Positions 16,544 through 25,418 of a stretch of DNA of 64,000 nt are shown here, piece by piece. Source of the DNA: Agromyces sp. ISL-38 (GTDB taxonomy: Bacteria > Actinomycetota > Actinomycetes > Actinomycetales > Microbacteriaceae); assembly GCF_018613935.1 (NCBI RefSeq), contig NZ_JAGGPF010000015.1:1-64000 (forward strand), given 5' to 3'. Each line of letters opens with the position of its first letter. Within the stretch, counting starts at the first letter, position 1. Both the position numbers and the translations under genes were made by a program. The notes under the pieces were generated by a model that made no database searches, had not been told where the DNA came from, and saw nothing but the letters and a program-made list of their open reading frames with translations.

Positions 16544-16822
16544 GATGCCTCCCGCGTCGAGAGTTCCCGTTGAGACGATGCTCTCGGGGGGCCTCTGACC
16601 CAGCAAGGGCTTGACAGGGTCACGCGCATCCCGAGCACCTCGCGCTTGCAGCATCCGAGCTTCTTCGGCAGCCACGCGGCGTGCGTCGAGTCGTTCTGAC
16701 CGACGCGCATGCGTGCGGAGAGGCCGCAGTCGAGGATGCCGCACCGATTGGCGAGATCGAGACGTCTGGGATAGAGTGGCGTGGTTGCCTGATCAGCGAG
16801 TTTCGCGCGGGCGACAACCCAT

Positions 16823-16895
16823 GCGCCCGTAGCTCAACGGATAGAGCATCTGACTACGGATCAGAAGGTTGGGGGTTCGAATCCCTCCGGGCGCA
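16823..16895 (+). tRNA. tRNA-Arg (ACG)
   Basis: A full cloverleaf: 7-bp acceptor GCGCCCG / CGGGCGC, D arm GCTC...GAGC, anticodon arm TCTGA-CTACGGA-TCAGA with anticodon ACG, and T arm GGGGG-TTCGAAT-CCCTC. Discriminator base A. CCA is not encoded. Reads the CGN codons CGT, CGC and CGA after A34 deamination by TadA, which is also encoded in this window at 30838-31323. Confidence 0.97.
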
Positions 16896-16913
16896 CACTG
16901 GTTGAGACAGTAG

Positions 16914-16948
16914 GAGAGCGGCTCGCTTCGGCGGGCCGTTCTCGTTTT
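16914..16948 (+). terminator. tRNA terminator hairpin
   Basis: GAGAGCGGCTCGC / GCGGGCCGTTCTC stem (with G-T pairs) closed by a TTCG tetraloop and followed by GTTTT. Placed 19 bp after the tRNA, as expected for its terminator. Confidence 0.8.
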
Positions 16949-17015
16949 CCGGGCGCTGTGAGCCAGGCGGCGGGATGCCACTGCCGGCGTCGGTGGTCGT
17001 CGTTACGCTGGCCGC

Positions 17016-17597
17016 ATGGCACGCAGCGACGACGCCGAGTTCTTCCATGCCGAGAGGCGCGACGAGTGGCGCGCCTGGCTCGCCGAGCACCACGAGCGCG
17101 ACGATGGGGTCTGGCTCGTCTCGTGGCGCACGGCGACGGGTCGCTCGCGCGTGCCGTACGAAGAGGCCGTGATGGAGGCGCTCGCCGTCGGCTGGATCGA
17201 CGGCCAAGCGAAGACGCTCGATGACGAACGCCACTCCCAATGGTTCTCCAAGCGCACGTCGCGCAGCCCGTGGTCGGCGCCCAACAAGGAGCGGGTCGAA
17301 CGCGTCGAGGCCGAGGGATGCATGCAGCCGGCCGGGCGGGCGGCGATCGAGGCCGCGAAGGCCAACGGCATGTGGAGCGTGTTCGACGACGCTGACCGGC
17401 TCATCGAGCCGCCCGAGCTCACGGCGCTCCTCGACGCCGACTCCGTCGCGCGTGAAAACTGGAACGGCTTCCCGCCCTCAGTGCGACGTTCTGCACTCGG
17501 TCAGATCGCCCTCGCCCGGCGGGCCGAAACCCGGGAGCGCCGCATTGCCGAGATCGTGAAGAAGGCGGCGGCTGGCGAGCGTCCCGGCCCTCCCTGA
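17016..17597 (+). CDS. YdeI/OmpD-associated family protein
   Basis: 193 residues. TACGCT ends 6 nt before the ATG, which predicts a leaderless transcript. WRAWLAEHHERDDGVWLVSW, PYEEAVMEALAVGWIDGQAK, SQWFSKRTSRSPWSAPNKER and the C-terminal RRSALGQIALARRAETRERR IAEIV are family marks. Members are small cytosolic proteins annotated as YdeI/OmpD-associated or bacteriocin-protection-like, without a proven reaction. No operon partners. Confidence 0.87.
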   Translation: MARSDDAEFFHAERRDEWRAWLAEHHERDDGVWLVSWRTATGRSRVPYEEAVMEALAVGWIDGQAKTLDDERHSQWFSKRTSRSPWSAPNKERVERVEAEGCMQPAGRAAIEAAKANGMWSVFDDADRLIEPPELTALLDADSVARENWNGFPPSVRRSALGQIALARRAETRERRIAEIVKKAAAGERPGPP

Positions 17598-17821
17598 CCT
17601 GCTCAGGGCGGGGTACATCCTCGACATCGCCGGAGTTCCACTGGCCGGAGTCGCCCGAGCGCGCTAGACCCCCAAGCGGGGCACAAATACCACGCTTCAG
17701 CCCACGTTTTGCTGTGAATCCACCGAGTATCCGCGTGCCCAGCTCCATCGCCCGGTGAGCCGCATCGCCGCCTGTGGCTAGGCTCGCCAACAATCTGAGT
17801 CCCGTGATCGAGAGTTCGGAT

Positions 17822-19231
17822 ATGAGGGGTGACCGCGCCGGACTCGTTCCGGCCACGTCGAAACGGGCGGGCTCCGTGCGGCAGCGAATAGCCGCTCCCG
17901 GCATAGCCGACTGTGGGGGACACGGTCGGCCAGAGGTCGTGCTCGAGCAGCGGTTCCGCTCGTTCGTTCGGCGGGTCTACGCCCTGCTCATCGCCATCGC
18001 CGTGTCGATCGTGCTCTTCCGGATCTTCGCACCGCAGCGCGGGATGCCTCGCGACGGCGCTCCGCTGACGGCGGATGTGCTGTGGCTGCTGCCCGCCGCA
18101 GCGGGCGGAGCATCGATCGGTGCCGCCATCGTCGTGGCATCCGCTTCGCGTGCCGGACTCGAGGGCATGGCTCGTCTCGGCCTGCCCGGCCTGGGGGCCG
18201 GCGCCCGTGCCCTCTCGAACGGGCTCACCTGGGCGGCCATCGCGCAGCTCGGCGTGCACTTCACGGCGACCGCGTTCGACGTGCTGCCGGGCGGCCACAG
18301 CCTCGTCGGCGCGCTCCTCGGCGGATCGCTCGGCTTCGGCACGTACCGCCTGCATCGGCACGCGATCGAGCACGACGCCTACCGCACCTTCAACCTCGTC
18401 GCGATGCTGCTCGCCACCGGCATCCTCGCGAGCATGAGCATGACGCCCACGGGGGAGTGGTGGACGCGCAACTTCAGCACCCTCGGAACCTCCGACGACG
18501 TCGCCGCGGCGTGCTTCAACGTGGCGATCGTCGTATCGGGGGCCGGCATGGCAGGGCTCGCCCGCAGCCTCACCCGCGCCCTCGAGGAGGGCCGGTTCGG
18601 CACGCGCCGGGGCGGAGTTCGCACGATGAGGGCGCTGATCATCATCATCGGCGTGTGCCTGATGGGCATCGGGCTCGTGCCGATCGACGGTGCCACCCTG
18701 CTGCACAACACCTTCGCTGCGGCCGCTGCGGGAGCGTTCGCCCTGCTGTGCCTTGGTGCGCACGTCTGGGCGCGACGGATGCCGCGAATGCTCGTCCGGT
18801 TCTCGTATGCGGCATTCGGCCTCGAGGTGGTGGCGATGATCGCCTACGACCGCCTCGGATTCTTCAGCCTCACGGTGTTCGAGATCATTGCGTTCACGCT
18901 CGTGTTCGCCTGGCTCATCGCGCTCGTCGCGACCACGGCCATGCATCCGCATTCGGCAGAGGCTCGCACGGATGCCGCGACCCGCCGGCACCTCGCGCTC
19001 GGGTCGTTTCCCCGGCGGGCCACCACGGCAGCGAGCGGGCCGGTGGCCCTCGCCCCCGCCCGGCGCGCTCCGCGCCGTCTTCGAAGCTCGACCGGCGTGA
19101 TGAAGGGGCGCGTGCGCCGGCGATCGCGGCGCACCGGCCCCCTCTCCCACGAGCAGCGCGCGATGTGGCGTGGCGGCGTGAGTTCAGACGACCCTCCGGA
19201 CCACGGAATCCCCGGCCGTCCACGGCGTTAA
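17822..19231 (+). CDS. Multi-pass membrane protein (DUF998-like)
   Basis: 469 residues if started at the ATG at 17822; a GTG at 17774 is also open but overlaps CTAGGCTCGCC, which looks like the -10 box of this gene. The soluble lead (about 55 residues) is followed by about eight hydrophobic segments. GIALxS-like features and STLGTSDDVAAACFNVAIVV are reminiscent of DUF998 proteins. The C-terminal 95 residues are a basic, Arg- and Pro-rich cytosolic tail (RRHLALGSFPRRATT ... VRRRSRR). Function unknown. Confidence 0.65.
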   Translation: MRGDRAGLVPATSKRAGSVRQRIAAPGIADCGGHGRPEVVLEQRFRSFVRRVYALLIAIAVSIVLFRIFAPQRGMPRDGAPLTADVLWLLPAAAGGASIGAAIVVASASRAGLEGMARLGLPGLGAGARALSNGLTWAAIAQLGVHFTATAFDVLPGGHSLVGALLGGSLGFGTYRLHRHAIEHDAYRTFNLVAMLLATGILASMSMTPTGEWWTRNFSTLGTSDDVAAACFNVAIVVSGAGMAGLARSLTRALEEGRFGTRRGGVRTMRALIIIIGVCLMGIGLVPIDGATLLHNTFAAAAAGAFALLCLGAHVWARRMPRMLVRFSYAAFGLEVVAMIAYDRLGFFSLTVFEIIAFTLVFAWLIALVATTAMHPHSAEARTDAATRRHLALGSFPRRATTAASGPVALAPARRAPRRLRSSTGVMKGRVRRRSRRTGPLSHEQRAMWRGGVSSDDPPDHGIPGRPRR

Positions 19232-19275
19232 CCCTTATGAGCCATCGAGGTTCGAGCTGCCGCCATGGAGGAAGC

Positions 19276-19575
19276 ATGCCCACTGAGACCGACCGGGTCC
19301 AGATCACCCGCAACGACGACAGAAGCCGCTACGAACTGACGCTCGACGGAGAACGTGCGGGCTACGCGGAATACCGCGCCACGCCCGGGCGAATCGTCTT
19401 CACGCATACGGTCGTGTACCCGGAGCACGAGGGCGAGGGACTCGGCAGCCGGCTCGCGAAGCACGTGCTCGATGACGCCGTCGCCCACGACCTGACGATC
19501 GTGCCGCAGTGCCCGTTCATCGGCGCGTATCTGAAGCGGCACACCGAGTACGAGGCATCCGTCAGCTGGCCGTGA
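19276..19575 (+). CDS. YjdJ-type GNAT-like acetyltransferase
   Basis: 99 residues behind GGAGGAAGC. The short COG2388-type fold is clear: YELTLDGERAGYAEYRATPG RIVFTHTVVYPEHEGEGLGS RLAKHVLDDA, with the acetyl-CoA loop EGEGLGSRLA, then the conserved PQCPFIGAYLKRH. Family members are thought to bind acetyl-CoA; the substrate is not known. The gene is alone, ending about 235 bp before a pair of hairpins. Confidence 0.88.
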   Translation: MPTETDRVQITRNDDRSRYELTLDGERAGYAEYRATPGRIVFTHTVVYPEHEGEGLGSRLAKHVLDDAVAHDLTIVPQCPFIGAYLKRHTEYEASVSWP

Positions 19576-19875
19576 TCGGTCGCTGAGCAGCGAGCGGTAT
19601 GCGCCTCGATGGGCCCCGGTTTGCTCTGACCCTCGATCTGGGCAGTGCGCATGCCGCACTCGAGGACTACGCTTCGACCAAACCCGAGTCGGGCCCGAAC
19701 CCGACTGTCGTCAGGCGTGATCGTTGTGCGCCGACGAACCTGCGAACGATTTCCGGTCATTCGCTCGGGGGCAGTCTCGTCGGGCTCAGTTCGGGTCGCC
19801 CGCCGAGAATGGCCTCCACGGAGGCCGCGGTGGGGCGGGAGGTAGGGTTCCCGCCCCGCCGTCAATCGCAGTGAG
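19576..19875. other. Intergenic region with two hairpins
   Basis: No gene is supported here. Two hairpins stand close together: GGCCTC-CACG-GAGGCC (19811-19826) and GGGGCGGGA-(8 nt)-TCCCGCCCC (19832-19857). They lie just after the convergent ends of the YjdJ-type gene and the MarR gene and can act as bidirectional terminators. The remaining 230 bp hold only weak ORFs with no family resemblance. Confidence 0.55.
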
Positions 19876-20331
19876 TCACTCGCGGGCTGCTGCCGGCGCG
19901 ACGCTGAGGCGGAGCCGGTCGCACAGCTGCATGAGGTTGCGGAGCTCTTCGTCGTCGAGCGCGTGGCCGACGTGCCGGTTGATGGTCTGCATGTGCGTGA
20001 TCGCGACTCTGCGGAACAGGTCGAAGCCCTCGCTCGTGAGGGAGACGATGGTGCCGCGGCCGTCTTCGGGATCGTGCGACTTCGCGATAAGGCCGCGCGC
20101 GGTGAGGCGGTCGACGAGCCGGCTCACGCTCGGCTGCGTGATGAGCACGCTCCGGTTCAGTTCCTTCAGCCGCAGCTGACGGCCGGGCGCCCTCGAGATG
20201 TTGAAGAGCACGTCGTACTCGTTGAGCGAAAGGACCTCGCTCGGGAACTCGGCCGCGAGGGCGCGCATGACGGTGACTTGGGCGCGGAACAGCGACTCCC
20301 AAGCTGCAACGGTGATCGCACGATCCGGCAT
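19876..20331 (-). CDS. MarR-family transcriptional regulator
   Basis: 151 residues from the ATG at 20331, after AAGGGGG. Winged helix: LSLNEYDVLFNISRAPGRQL RLKELNRSVLITQPSVSRLV DRLTARGLIAKSHDPEDGRGTIVSLTSEG, with the D.DGR.T wing typical of MarR. It probably acts as a dimer sensing a small aromatic or oxidant, but the ligand is unknown. An inverted repeat just upstream (20349-20362) is a candidate own operator. No target gene is next to it on the same strand. Confidence 0.92.
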   Translation of the reverse strand: MPDRAITVAAWESLFRAQVTVMRALAAEFPSEVLSLNEYDVLFNISRAPGRQLRLKELNRSVLITQPSVSRLVDRLTARGLIAKSHDPEDGRGTIVSLTSEGFDLFRRVAITHMQTINRHVGHALDDEELRNLMQLCDRLRLSVAPAAARE

Positions 20332-20348
20332 TCGGGCCCCCTTATCGA

Positions 20349-20362
20349 TTGGACTGATCCAA
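20349..20362. promoter_or_regulatory. Candidate MarR operator
   Basis: Perfect inverted repeat TTGGA-CTGA-TCCAA, 17 bp before the MarR start codon and directly downstream of a minus-strand TATTCT (-10 candidate, overlapping 20362-20367). The position fits autorepression. Confidence 0.55.
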
Positions 20363-20651
20363 GAATAGGGAACCGCAGGAGAAATCGGTTGAGGGCCGGT
20401 CGTAGAGGCTGACGACCGGCCCTCTCCCTTGCACCAAGAGTGTCCTGCAATCACATTCCACACCGACCGCCACAGCAAACAGTCGGTGCACTTCCGAATA
20501 TATAACGGATCGGTAACGGGCGCTAGTTATCGTTCTGTGATTTTTCGAAATTGGCGGAAATCGGTTACCCGAACCGCGATCGGTTGGCCGAATCCCACAT
20601 GAATCGGACGACTTCGACCCCCAGATCGTCGTTCCTGCGAGACTGCTGCCC

Positions 20652-21287
20652 ATGGTCTTCGCACCGCTCCCGACGACCGCGGCGTGGCGGCATGACATCG
20701 CTCGCGACGGGTTCGAGGTGGCCTACTTCCCGGCCGATGGAGCCGGTGCTCGGCTCATGGGCTGCACGACGGCGGTCGAGGAGGGGGCGACCGCCGTGGT
20801 GAGCTATGACCTCATCGTCGACGCCGACTGGGCGACGAGGCGCGCGAAGGTGGCGCTGCAATCGGAGTTCGGCGCCCGGCAACGTCTCCTCGAATCCGAC
20901 GGCCACGCACGCTGGCGAGTCGACGGCGAGCCGGCCCCTTGGCTCGACGGATGCCTCGACGTCGACCTCGAGTCGTCGGCCATGACCAACACCCTGCCCG
21001 TGCACCGGATGCGGCTCGGGGTCGGCGACCGCGCCGATGCTCCGGCCGCCTATGTGCGCATGTTCGATCTCGGCGTCGAGCGGCTGGAACAGGGATACCG
21101 CCGGATCGCCGATGCCGTCGTCGCTGCCGATTCCGACGCCGTCGCCGGATCGCACGAGCCACGGCCCACGCGCGCCGGCCAGCGTTACGAGTACCGATCG
21201 CCGGCGTTCGACTTCGAGTGCGTGCTGGTCTTCGACGAGTCGGGCCTCGTGCTCGACTACCCGGGAATCGCCGTTCGCGTCGCCTGA
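20652..21287 (+). CDS. Putative glycolipid-binding family protein
   Basis: 211 residues. WRHDIARDGFEVAYF, VSYDLIVDADWATRRAKVAL, ARWRVDGEPAPWLDGCLDVD LE, SAMTNTLPVHRMRL and the final VLDYPGIAVRV are typical of the family called putative glycolipid-binding (PF06475 type). It is a cytosolic beta-rich fold without known enzyme activity. The ATG sits about 320 bp from the MarR start; the space between (20363-20651) holds promoter-like AT-richer sequence but no gene. Confidence 0.85.
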   Translation: MVFAPLPTTAAWRHDIARDGFEVAYFPADGAGARLMGCTTAVEEGATAVVSYDLIVDADWATRRAKVALQSEFGARQRLLESDGHARWRVDGEPAPWLDGCLDVDLESSAMTNTLPVHRMRLGVGDRADAPAAYVRMFDLGVERLEQGYRRIADAVVAADSDAVAGSHEPRPTRAGQRYEYRSPAFDFECVLVFDESGLVLDYPGIAVRVA

Positions 21288-21352
21288 CGGAGCCGGCCCC
21301 CGCGGCGTCGGAGATCGCCGACCGCCAGCGCGATCGCTGAGCCGGCCGCTCG

Positions 21353-22075
21353 CTAGGACAGCAGCGGCCCGAGCCGGCGCGCGCCGTCCCGCAACTCGTC
21401 GAGGAGGCGCCCGGGGCGTTCGATACGGTCCGTCGTGGTCGACAGGCTCAGCGCCGCCACGAGGCGGCCCTCGAGGTCGCGGATCGGCAGGGCGAGGCAT
21501 CCGAGGGCCGGGTCGAACGCGCCGGTCTGCACCGCGAAGCCCCGATGGAGCGTCTCGGCGATGATTCCGGAGCTCAGGAGGTCCGACCGCACGCCCTGCC
21601 GCTCGAGGTCGGCGAGCAGGAGCCGGCCCATGGCCGAGACGCCGAGGTCGCGCGTCAGCCGCGAGGCATCCGACAGCCGGTAGTCAGGATCCTCATCGAG
21701 GATGCGGAGCGTCGTTCCCGCGTATCCCGCGAGGTGCACGCCCCCGCGCACATGCGTGCGCAGCCCGGCGACGAGACTCCGCACGGCTTGCGGCGGACGC
21801 GCCGGCGTGACGAGGTGCGCGAGCTCGGCCACCTTGCGCCCCAGCGCGAATCCCGAGAGGTCGCCGAGACGCACGAGGTACTCCTCCTGCACGAGCAGGT
21901 TGAGCAGACGATACGCGGTCGCGCGCGGCATGCCGAGGTTCGCCGACACCTCGCGCGCCGTGACACCGGCGCCGCACCGCGCCACTTCCTCCAACACGGT
22001 GAATGCGCTGTGGATCGCCTTCGGCTGGCGGGCGTGCACGCCGTGAGCCGCGAGCTCATCCACCACGTCGTCCAC
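21353..22075 (-). CDS. IclR-family transcriptional regulator
   Basis: About 240 residues from a GTG at 22075 that overlaps the permease end by 20 bp; GTGs at 22066 and 22063 are alternatives. N-terminal winged helix: AIHSAFTVLEEVARCGAGVT AREVSANLGMPRATAYRLLNLLVQEEYLVR. The effector domain contains VHLAGYAGTTLRILDEDPDY, SAMGRLLLADLE and the C-terminal FDPALGCLALPIRDLEGRLV AALSLS, as usual for IclR. Being coupled to the permease and facing an amine oxidase locus, it is the likely regulator of amine uptake and oxidation. Confidence 0.9.
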   Translation of the reverse strand: MDDVVDELAAHGVHARQPKAIHSAFTVLEEVARCGAGVTAREVSANLGMPRATAYRLLNLLVQEEYLVRLGDLSGFALGRKVAELAHLVTPARPPQAVRSLVAGLRTHVRGGVHLAGYAGTTLRILDEDPDYRLSDASRLTRDLGVSAMGRLLLADLERQGVRSDLLSSGIIAETLHRGFAVQTGAFDPALGCLALPIRDLEGRLVAALSLSTTTDRIERPGRLLDELRDGARRLGPLLS

Positions 22076-23585
22076 CCGCGCCCGAGTCGTCGACCCACTC
22101 CGCGTCGGGGATGCCGCCGAGCACGTCGCCCGCAACGGCGTGGTCGTAGACCCCGATCGCATGCCGCAGCCATGGGCGCCGAAGCATCCGCAACCAGTAG
22201 ACGGCGATTCCCGCCGCGAGTAGCACGATGAAACCCCAGACGCCGATCGCCCGATCACCGCGGGTCTCCTCGATGAGATAGACCACCACGACGCCGGTGA
22301 GCGCGCTCGCCGCGATCGCGGCCTTCGCCGTCGCCCACACGCTCGGCTCGCCGATGCGGTGCAGGAACACCGGCGCAGCGATGCATGCGAGCACGTACGC
22401 GAGGATGTACCCGGCCGCGGCGAAGATGATGAGCACGGTCATCGCCGCGAAGATGTCGCCGATCACCAGCACAAGGGCGACCGGCATGGCCGTGACGATC
22501 GGCAGCGCGATCGCGCTCGCCACGAACGGCGTGCGGAACCGCGAGTGCGCGGTTCCGAAGGACTGGGGCAGCAGCCCTTCGCGTCCCATCGAGAACAACA
22601 CCCGCACGAGCGCCGTCGACGACGCGACCGCGCACGCGAAGAGCGAGGCGGCGATGCTAACGTCGAGCGCGAACCCCGCCCATGGAACGCCGAACGCCGC
22701 CGCGAGATCGTTCGCGGGCGATGTGCTCGACGCCGCGTCGAGCCCCGTCACCTCGAACCCGACGGACTGCGCGGCGGCAGAACCGAGGTAGAGCAGGCCC
22801 GAGAGCAGCACGGTCCAGCTGATCGCGCGTGGGATGCTCGCGAACGGGCGCTTCGCCTCGACGCCGAGCGAGGCCGAACTCTCGAAGCCGACGAAGGCCG
22901 TGATCGCGAGCGTCGCGGCGACGGCGAATCCCTCGAGGTCGAAGGCTCGGGAGTCGGGAACGAGCGCGACCAGACCGTCGGCGTTCGACGCGATGAGCGC
23001 GACGATGAGCGCGAGGATCAGGGCAACGGAAGTCGCCTCGACGAGCAGGGTGACCCGGGTCGACAGCCGGATGCCGCGGGCGAGCACGAGCAGGCACACG
23101 AGTCCCAGCACGACGATCGCGCCAGTGCCGAGCGTCACGGGATCGAGCCCGATCGGGGCGATCCGCGTGACGAGCAGCGCGAAGTAGTACCCGGCGCCTG
23201 CGAGTGAGAACATCGCGATGAAGCCGTAGCCGATGAGGAGGCCGACACCGGCGATGAACGCCGGCCCGGTGCCGAGGCCTCGAGCGACGAAGGTGTAGAG
23301 CGAACCGGTCGCGGCCATCCGTCGCGTGAACTCGTTGATGGTGCTCGCGGTGAGCAGCGCGATGACAAGTGCCGCCGCGAGGGCCGGCAGGCTCGTCGCG
23401 CCCGCGACCGCCGACACGAGGAGCGGCGTCGTGAAGGCCGCGCCAGCCGGCGCGACGGCCGACACCGACTGCGCGAGCACATCGGCGAAGCCCACGCTGC
23501 GTCGCGCAAGGCCCGAGAGCGGTGAGCGCTCGGCAAGGCCCTCGATCCGCTCAGGGCGGGCGATGGCGCGGGCGAGCGCATCCAT
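22056..23585 (-). CDS. APC-superfamily amino acid/amine permease
   Basis: 509 residues from the ATG at 23585 (AGAGGA upstream). About 12 membrane helices of the LeuT fold. Helix 1 carries the unwound VSAVAPAGAAFTTPLL glycine/alanine loop; helix 6 reads AITAFVGFESSASLGVEAKR, the APC signature (GFE....EAK). The soluble C-terminus (HAIGVYDHAVAGDVLGGIPD AEWVDD) is short. Together with IclR it forms the left arm of the amine locus, divergent from a second APC permease. Confidence 0.92.
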   Translation of the reverse strand: MDALARAIARPERIEGLAERSPLSGLARRSVGFADVLAQSVSAVAPAGAAFTTPLLVSAVAGATSLPALAAALVIALLTASTINEFTRRMAATGSLYTFVARGLGTGPAFIAGVGLLIGYGFIAMFSLAGAGYYFALLVTRIAPIGLDPVTLGTGAIVVLGLVCLLVLARGIRLSTRVTLLVEATSVALILALIVALIASNADGLVALVPDSRAFDLEGFAVAATLAITAFVGFESSASLGVEAKRPFASIPRAISWTVLLSGLLYLGSAAAQSVGFEVTGLDAASSTSPANDLAAAFGVPWAGFALDVSIAASLFACAVASSTALVRVLFSMGREGLLPQSFGTAHSRFRTPFVASAIALPIVTAMPVALVLVIGDIFAAMTVLIIFAAAGYILAYVLACIAAPVFLHRIGEPSVWATAKAAIAASALTGVVVVYLIEETRGDRAIGVWGFIVLLAAGIAVYWLRMLRRPWLRHAIGVYDHAVAGDVLGGIPDAEWVDDSGAGGRRGG

Positions 23586-23701
23586 TCGGGGGTCCTCTCG
23601 TTCGGCTCCTCGTTCGGCTCCGTCGCGCCTCGCGGTCGACCGGCCGATCGGTCGCAGAGCGCGATCGTAAGTCGGCCACGTTTCGGCCGGGGCATCCGTT
23701 T

Positions 23702-23731
23702 CGTTTCGTTCGTGTGACCGCGAATGAGACG
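23702..23731. promoter_or_regulatory. Candidate IclR operator in the divergent amine promoter region
   Basis: Imperfect inverted repeat CGTTTCGTTCG-(8 nt)-CGAATGAGACG, 9 of 11 arm positions paired. It lies in the 261-bp region between the two divergent permease genes (23586-23846), where an operator serving both arms would be expected. Confidence 0.45.
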
Positions 23732-23846
23732 GCGCCGTTCCCGGTGTCTCAGAGGGCGTGCACGACTCTTCACGGGCGGGGCATTCGGGGGCAACACGTG
23801 CTCGGCAGGCTTGCGGCATCCGTTCCCGTTCCCCCGAGGAGTCGCC

Positions 23847-25358
23847 ATGACCGCACTCAACCAATCCCCAGGCACCCCAGTCAGCACCATCAGCACGGAC
23901 GCCGAGGCGCCGAGTCACGGCCGCACCCTCAGCGGATCCCTCGGTGTCACGGCGATCGTCTTCATGGTCGTCGCGGCCGCCTCGCCGCTCACCGTCGTCG
24001 GCGGCGCAGCACCGCTCGGCATCCTCCTCGGCAACGGCGCCGGCTACCCGGCGATGTTCGCCATCTCCGCCGTCGTGCTGCTGCTCTTCTCCGTCGGGCT
24101 CGCGACCATGGCGAAGCACGTGCCGAAGCCCGGCGCCTTCTTCACCTTCGTCGGGTACGGACTCGGCCGGCCGATGGGCCTCGCGACCGCCTACCTCGCG
24201 CTCCTCACCTACACGACCATCCAGGTCGCGGTGTACGGCTACATGGGCTACGTCCTCGAGGTGACGATCGCGGGTGTCGGCGGGCCAGACCTGCCGTGGT
24301 ACCTCTACGCCCTCGCCGTCATCGGCATCGTCGGCGTACTCGGCTATCGCCACATCGAGTTGAGCTCGAAGGTGCTCGGCGTGCTGCTCGTCGGCGAGAT
24401 CCTCATCGTGCTCGCGCTCGTCGTCGCGGTCGTGGCATCCGGCGGGCCCGAGGGCCTCTCGCTCGCACCGTTCGAGCCCGCGAACATCGTGTCGGGCGCG
24501 CCGGGTGTGGGCCTTATGTTCGCGATCGCGGCGTTCATCGGGTTCGAGGCGACCGCGATCTTCCGCGACGAGGCGAAGAACCCGAGCCGCACGATCCCGA
24601 TCGCGACGTACGTCGCCGTCATCGGCATCGGCGTGTTCTACACGCTTGCGTCATGGGGCCTCGTGATGGCGTGGGGCCCGAGCGGCGTCGTGGACGCGGC
24701 CGCCGCCGACCCGGGCGCCATGGTCATCATCACCACCCTGAACTACCTCGGCCCGATCGGCGAGGTCGTCATCAACGTGTTGCTCATCACGAGCATGTTC
24801 GCGTGCGTGCTCTCGTTCCACAACGTCATCACCCGCTACCAGCACTCGATGTCGACCGCCGGCGTGCTGCCCCGCCGCCTCGGCGACGTGCACCACCGCC
24901 ACCTCTCGCCGCACACCTCGTCGATCGTGCAGACCGCCACGGCCGTCGCGTTCATCGCCGCCTTCGCGTTCCTCGGGCTCGACCCGGTGCTCGCGGTGTT
25001 CACCTGGTTCTCCGGCGTGGCGACGCTCGCCATCGCGATCCTCATGGCGATCACGAGCGTGGCGATCATCGTGTACTTCACGAGGAAGAACCGCGGCGCG
25101 GCCAGCGTCTGGCACACGGTCATCGCCCCGGCGCTCGGTCTCGCCGGCCTCGTCGCCTCGGCGATCATCATCACCGCGTACTTCCCGATGCTCGTGGGCG
25201 ACGTCGACGCCGAGGGCATCCCGGCGTTCGGCGTCCTGAGCCTCTCGCTCCTCGCCTTCATCGTGCTCGTGCCGGTCGCCGGCTACGTGCAGGCCCTCGT
25301 GCTGCGGGCGCGCGACCCGAAGGCGTACGAGCGCATCACCGACGCGATCGGAGGATGA
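23847..25358 (+). CDS. APC-superfamily permease, partner of the amine oxidase
   Basis: 503 residues; the ATG at 23847 has CGAGGAG upstream. LeuT-fold APC protein with 12 helices: GVTAIVFMVVAAASPLTVVG GAAPLG in helix 1 and FAIAAFIGFEATAIFRDEAK NPSRTIP in helix 6. It reads directly into the copper amine oxidase gene 60 bp on, so it most likely imports the amine that the oxidase uses (phenethylamine, tyramine, histamine or similar). The ORF beginning at 23724 extends upstream into the divergent promoter region and was not used. Confidence 0.92.
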   Translation: MTALNQSPGTPVSTISTDAEAPSHGRTLSGSLGVTAIVFMVVAAASPLTVVGGAAPLGILLGNGAGYPAMFAISAVVLLLFSVGLATMAKHVPKPGAFFTFVGYGLGRPMGLATAYLALLTYTTIQVAVYGYMGYVLEVTIAGVGGPDLPWYLYALAVIGIVGVLGYRHIELSSKVLGVLLVGEILIVLALVVAVVASGGPEGLSLAPFEPANIVSGAPGVGLMFAIAAFIGFEATAIFRDEAKNPSRTIPIATYVAVIGIGVFYTLASWGLVMAWGPSGVVDAAAADPGAMVIITTLNYLGPIGEVVINVLLITSMFACVLSFHNVITRYQHSMSTAGVLPRRLGDVHHRHLSPHTSSIVQTATAVAFIAAFAFLGLDPVLAVFTWFSGVATLAIAILMAITSVAIIVYFTRKNRGAASVWHTVIAPALGLAGLVASAIIITAYFPMLVGDVDAEGIPAFGVLSLSLLAFIVLVPVAGYVQALVLRARDPKAYERITDAIGG

Positions 25359-25418
25359 CCCGCCGGCACCACCCCGCTTCGACCCGCAGACCGACACCAC
25401 CACGAAGGAACCGACGAC

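Noticed and set aside
17774..17821. Upstream GTG start for the DUF998-like protein
   Set aside because: The codon overlaps CTAGGCTCG, which looks like the promoter -10 box; the added residues have no membrane or signal character.
19599..19874. 91-codon frame after the acetyltransferase
   Set aside because: No ribosome-binding site, no family pattern, and it runs through two terminator hairpins.
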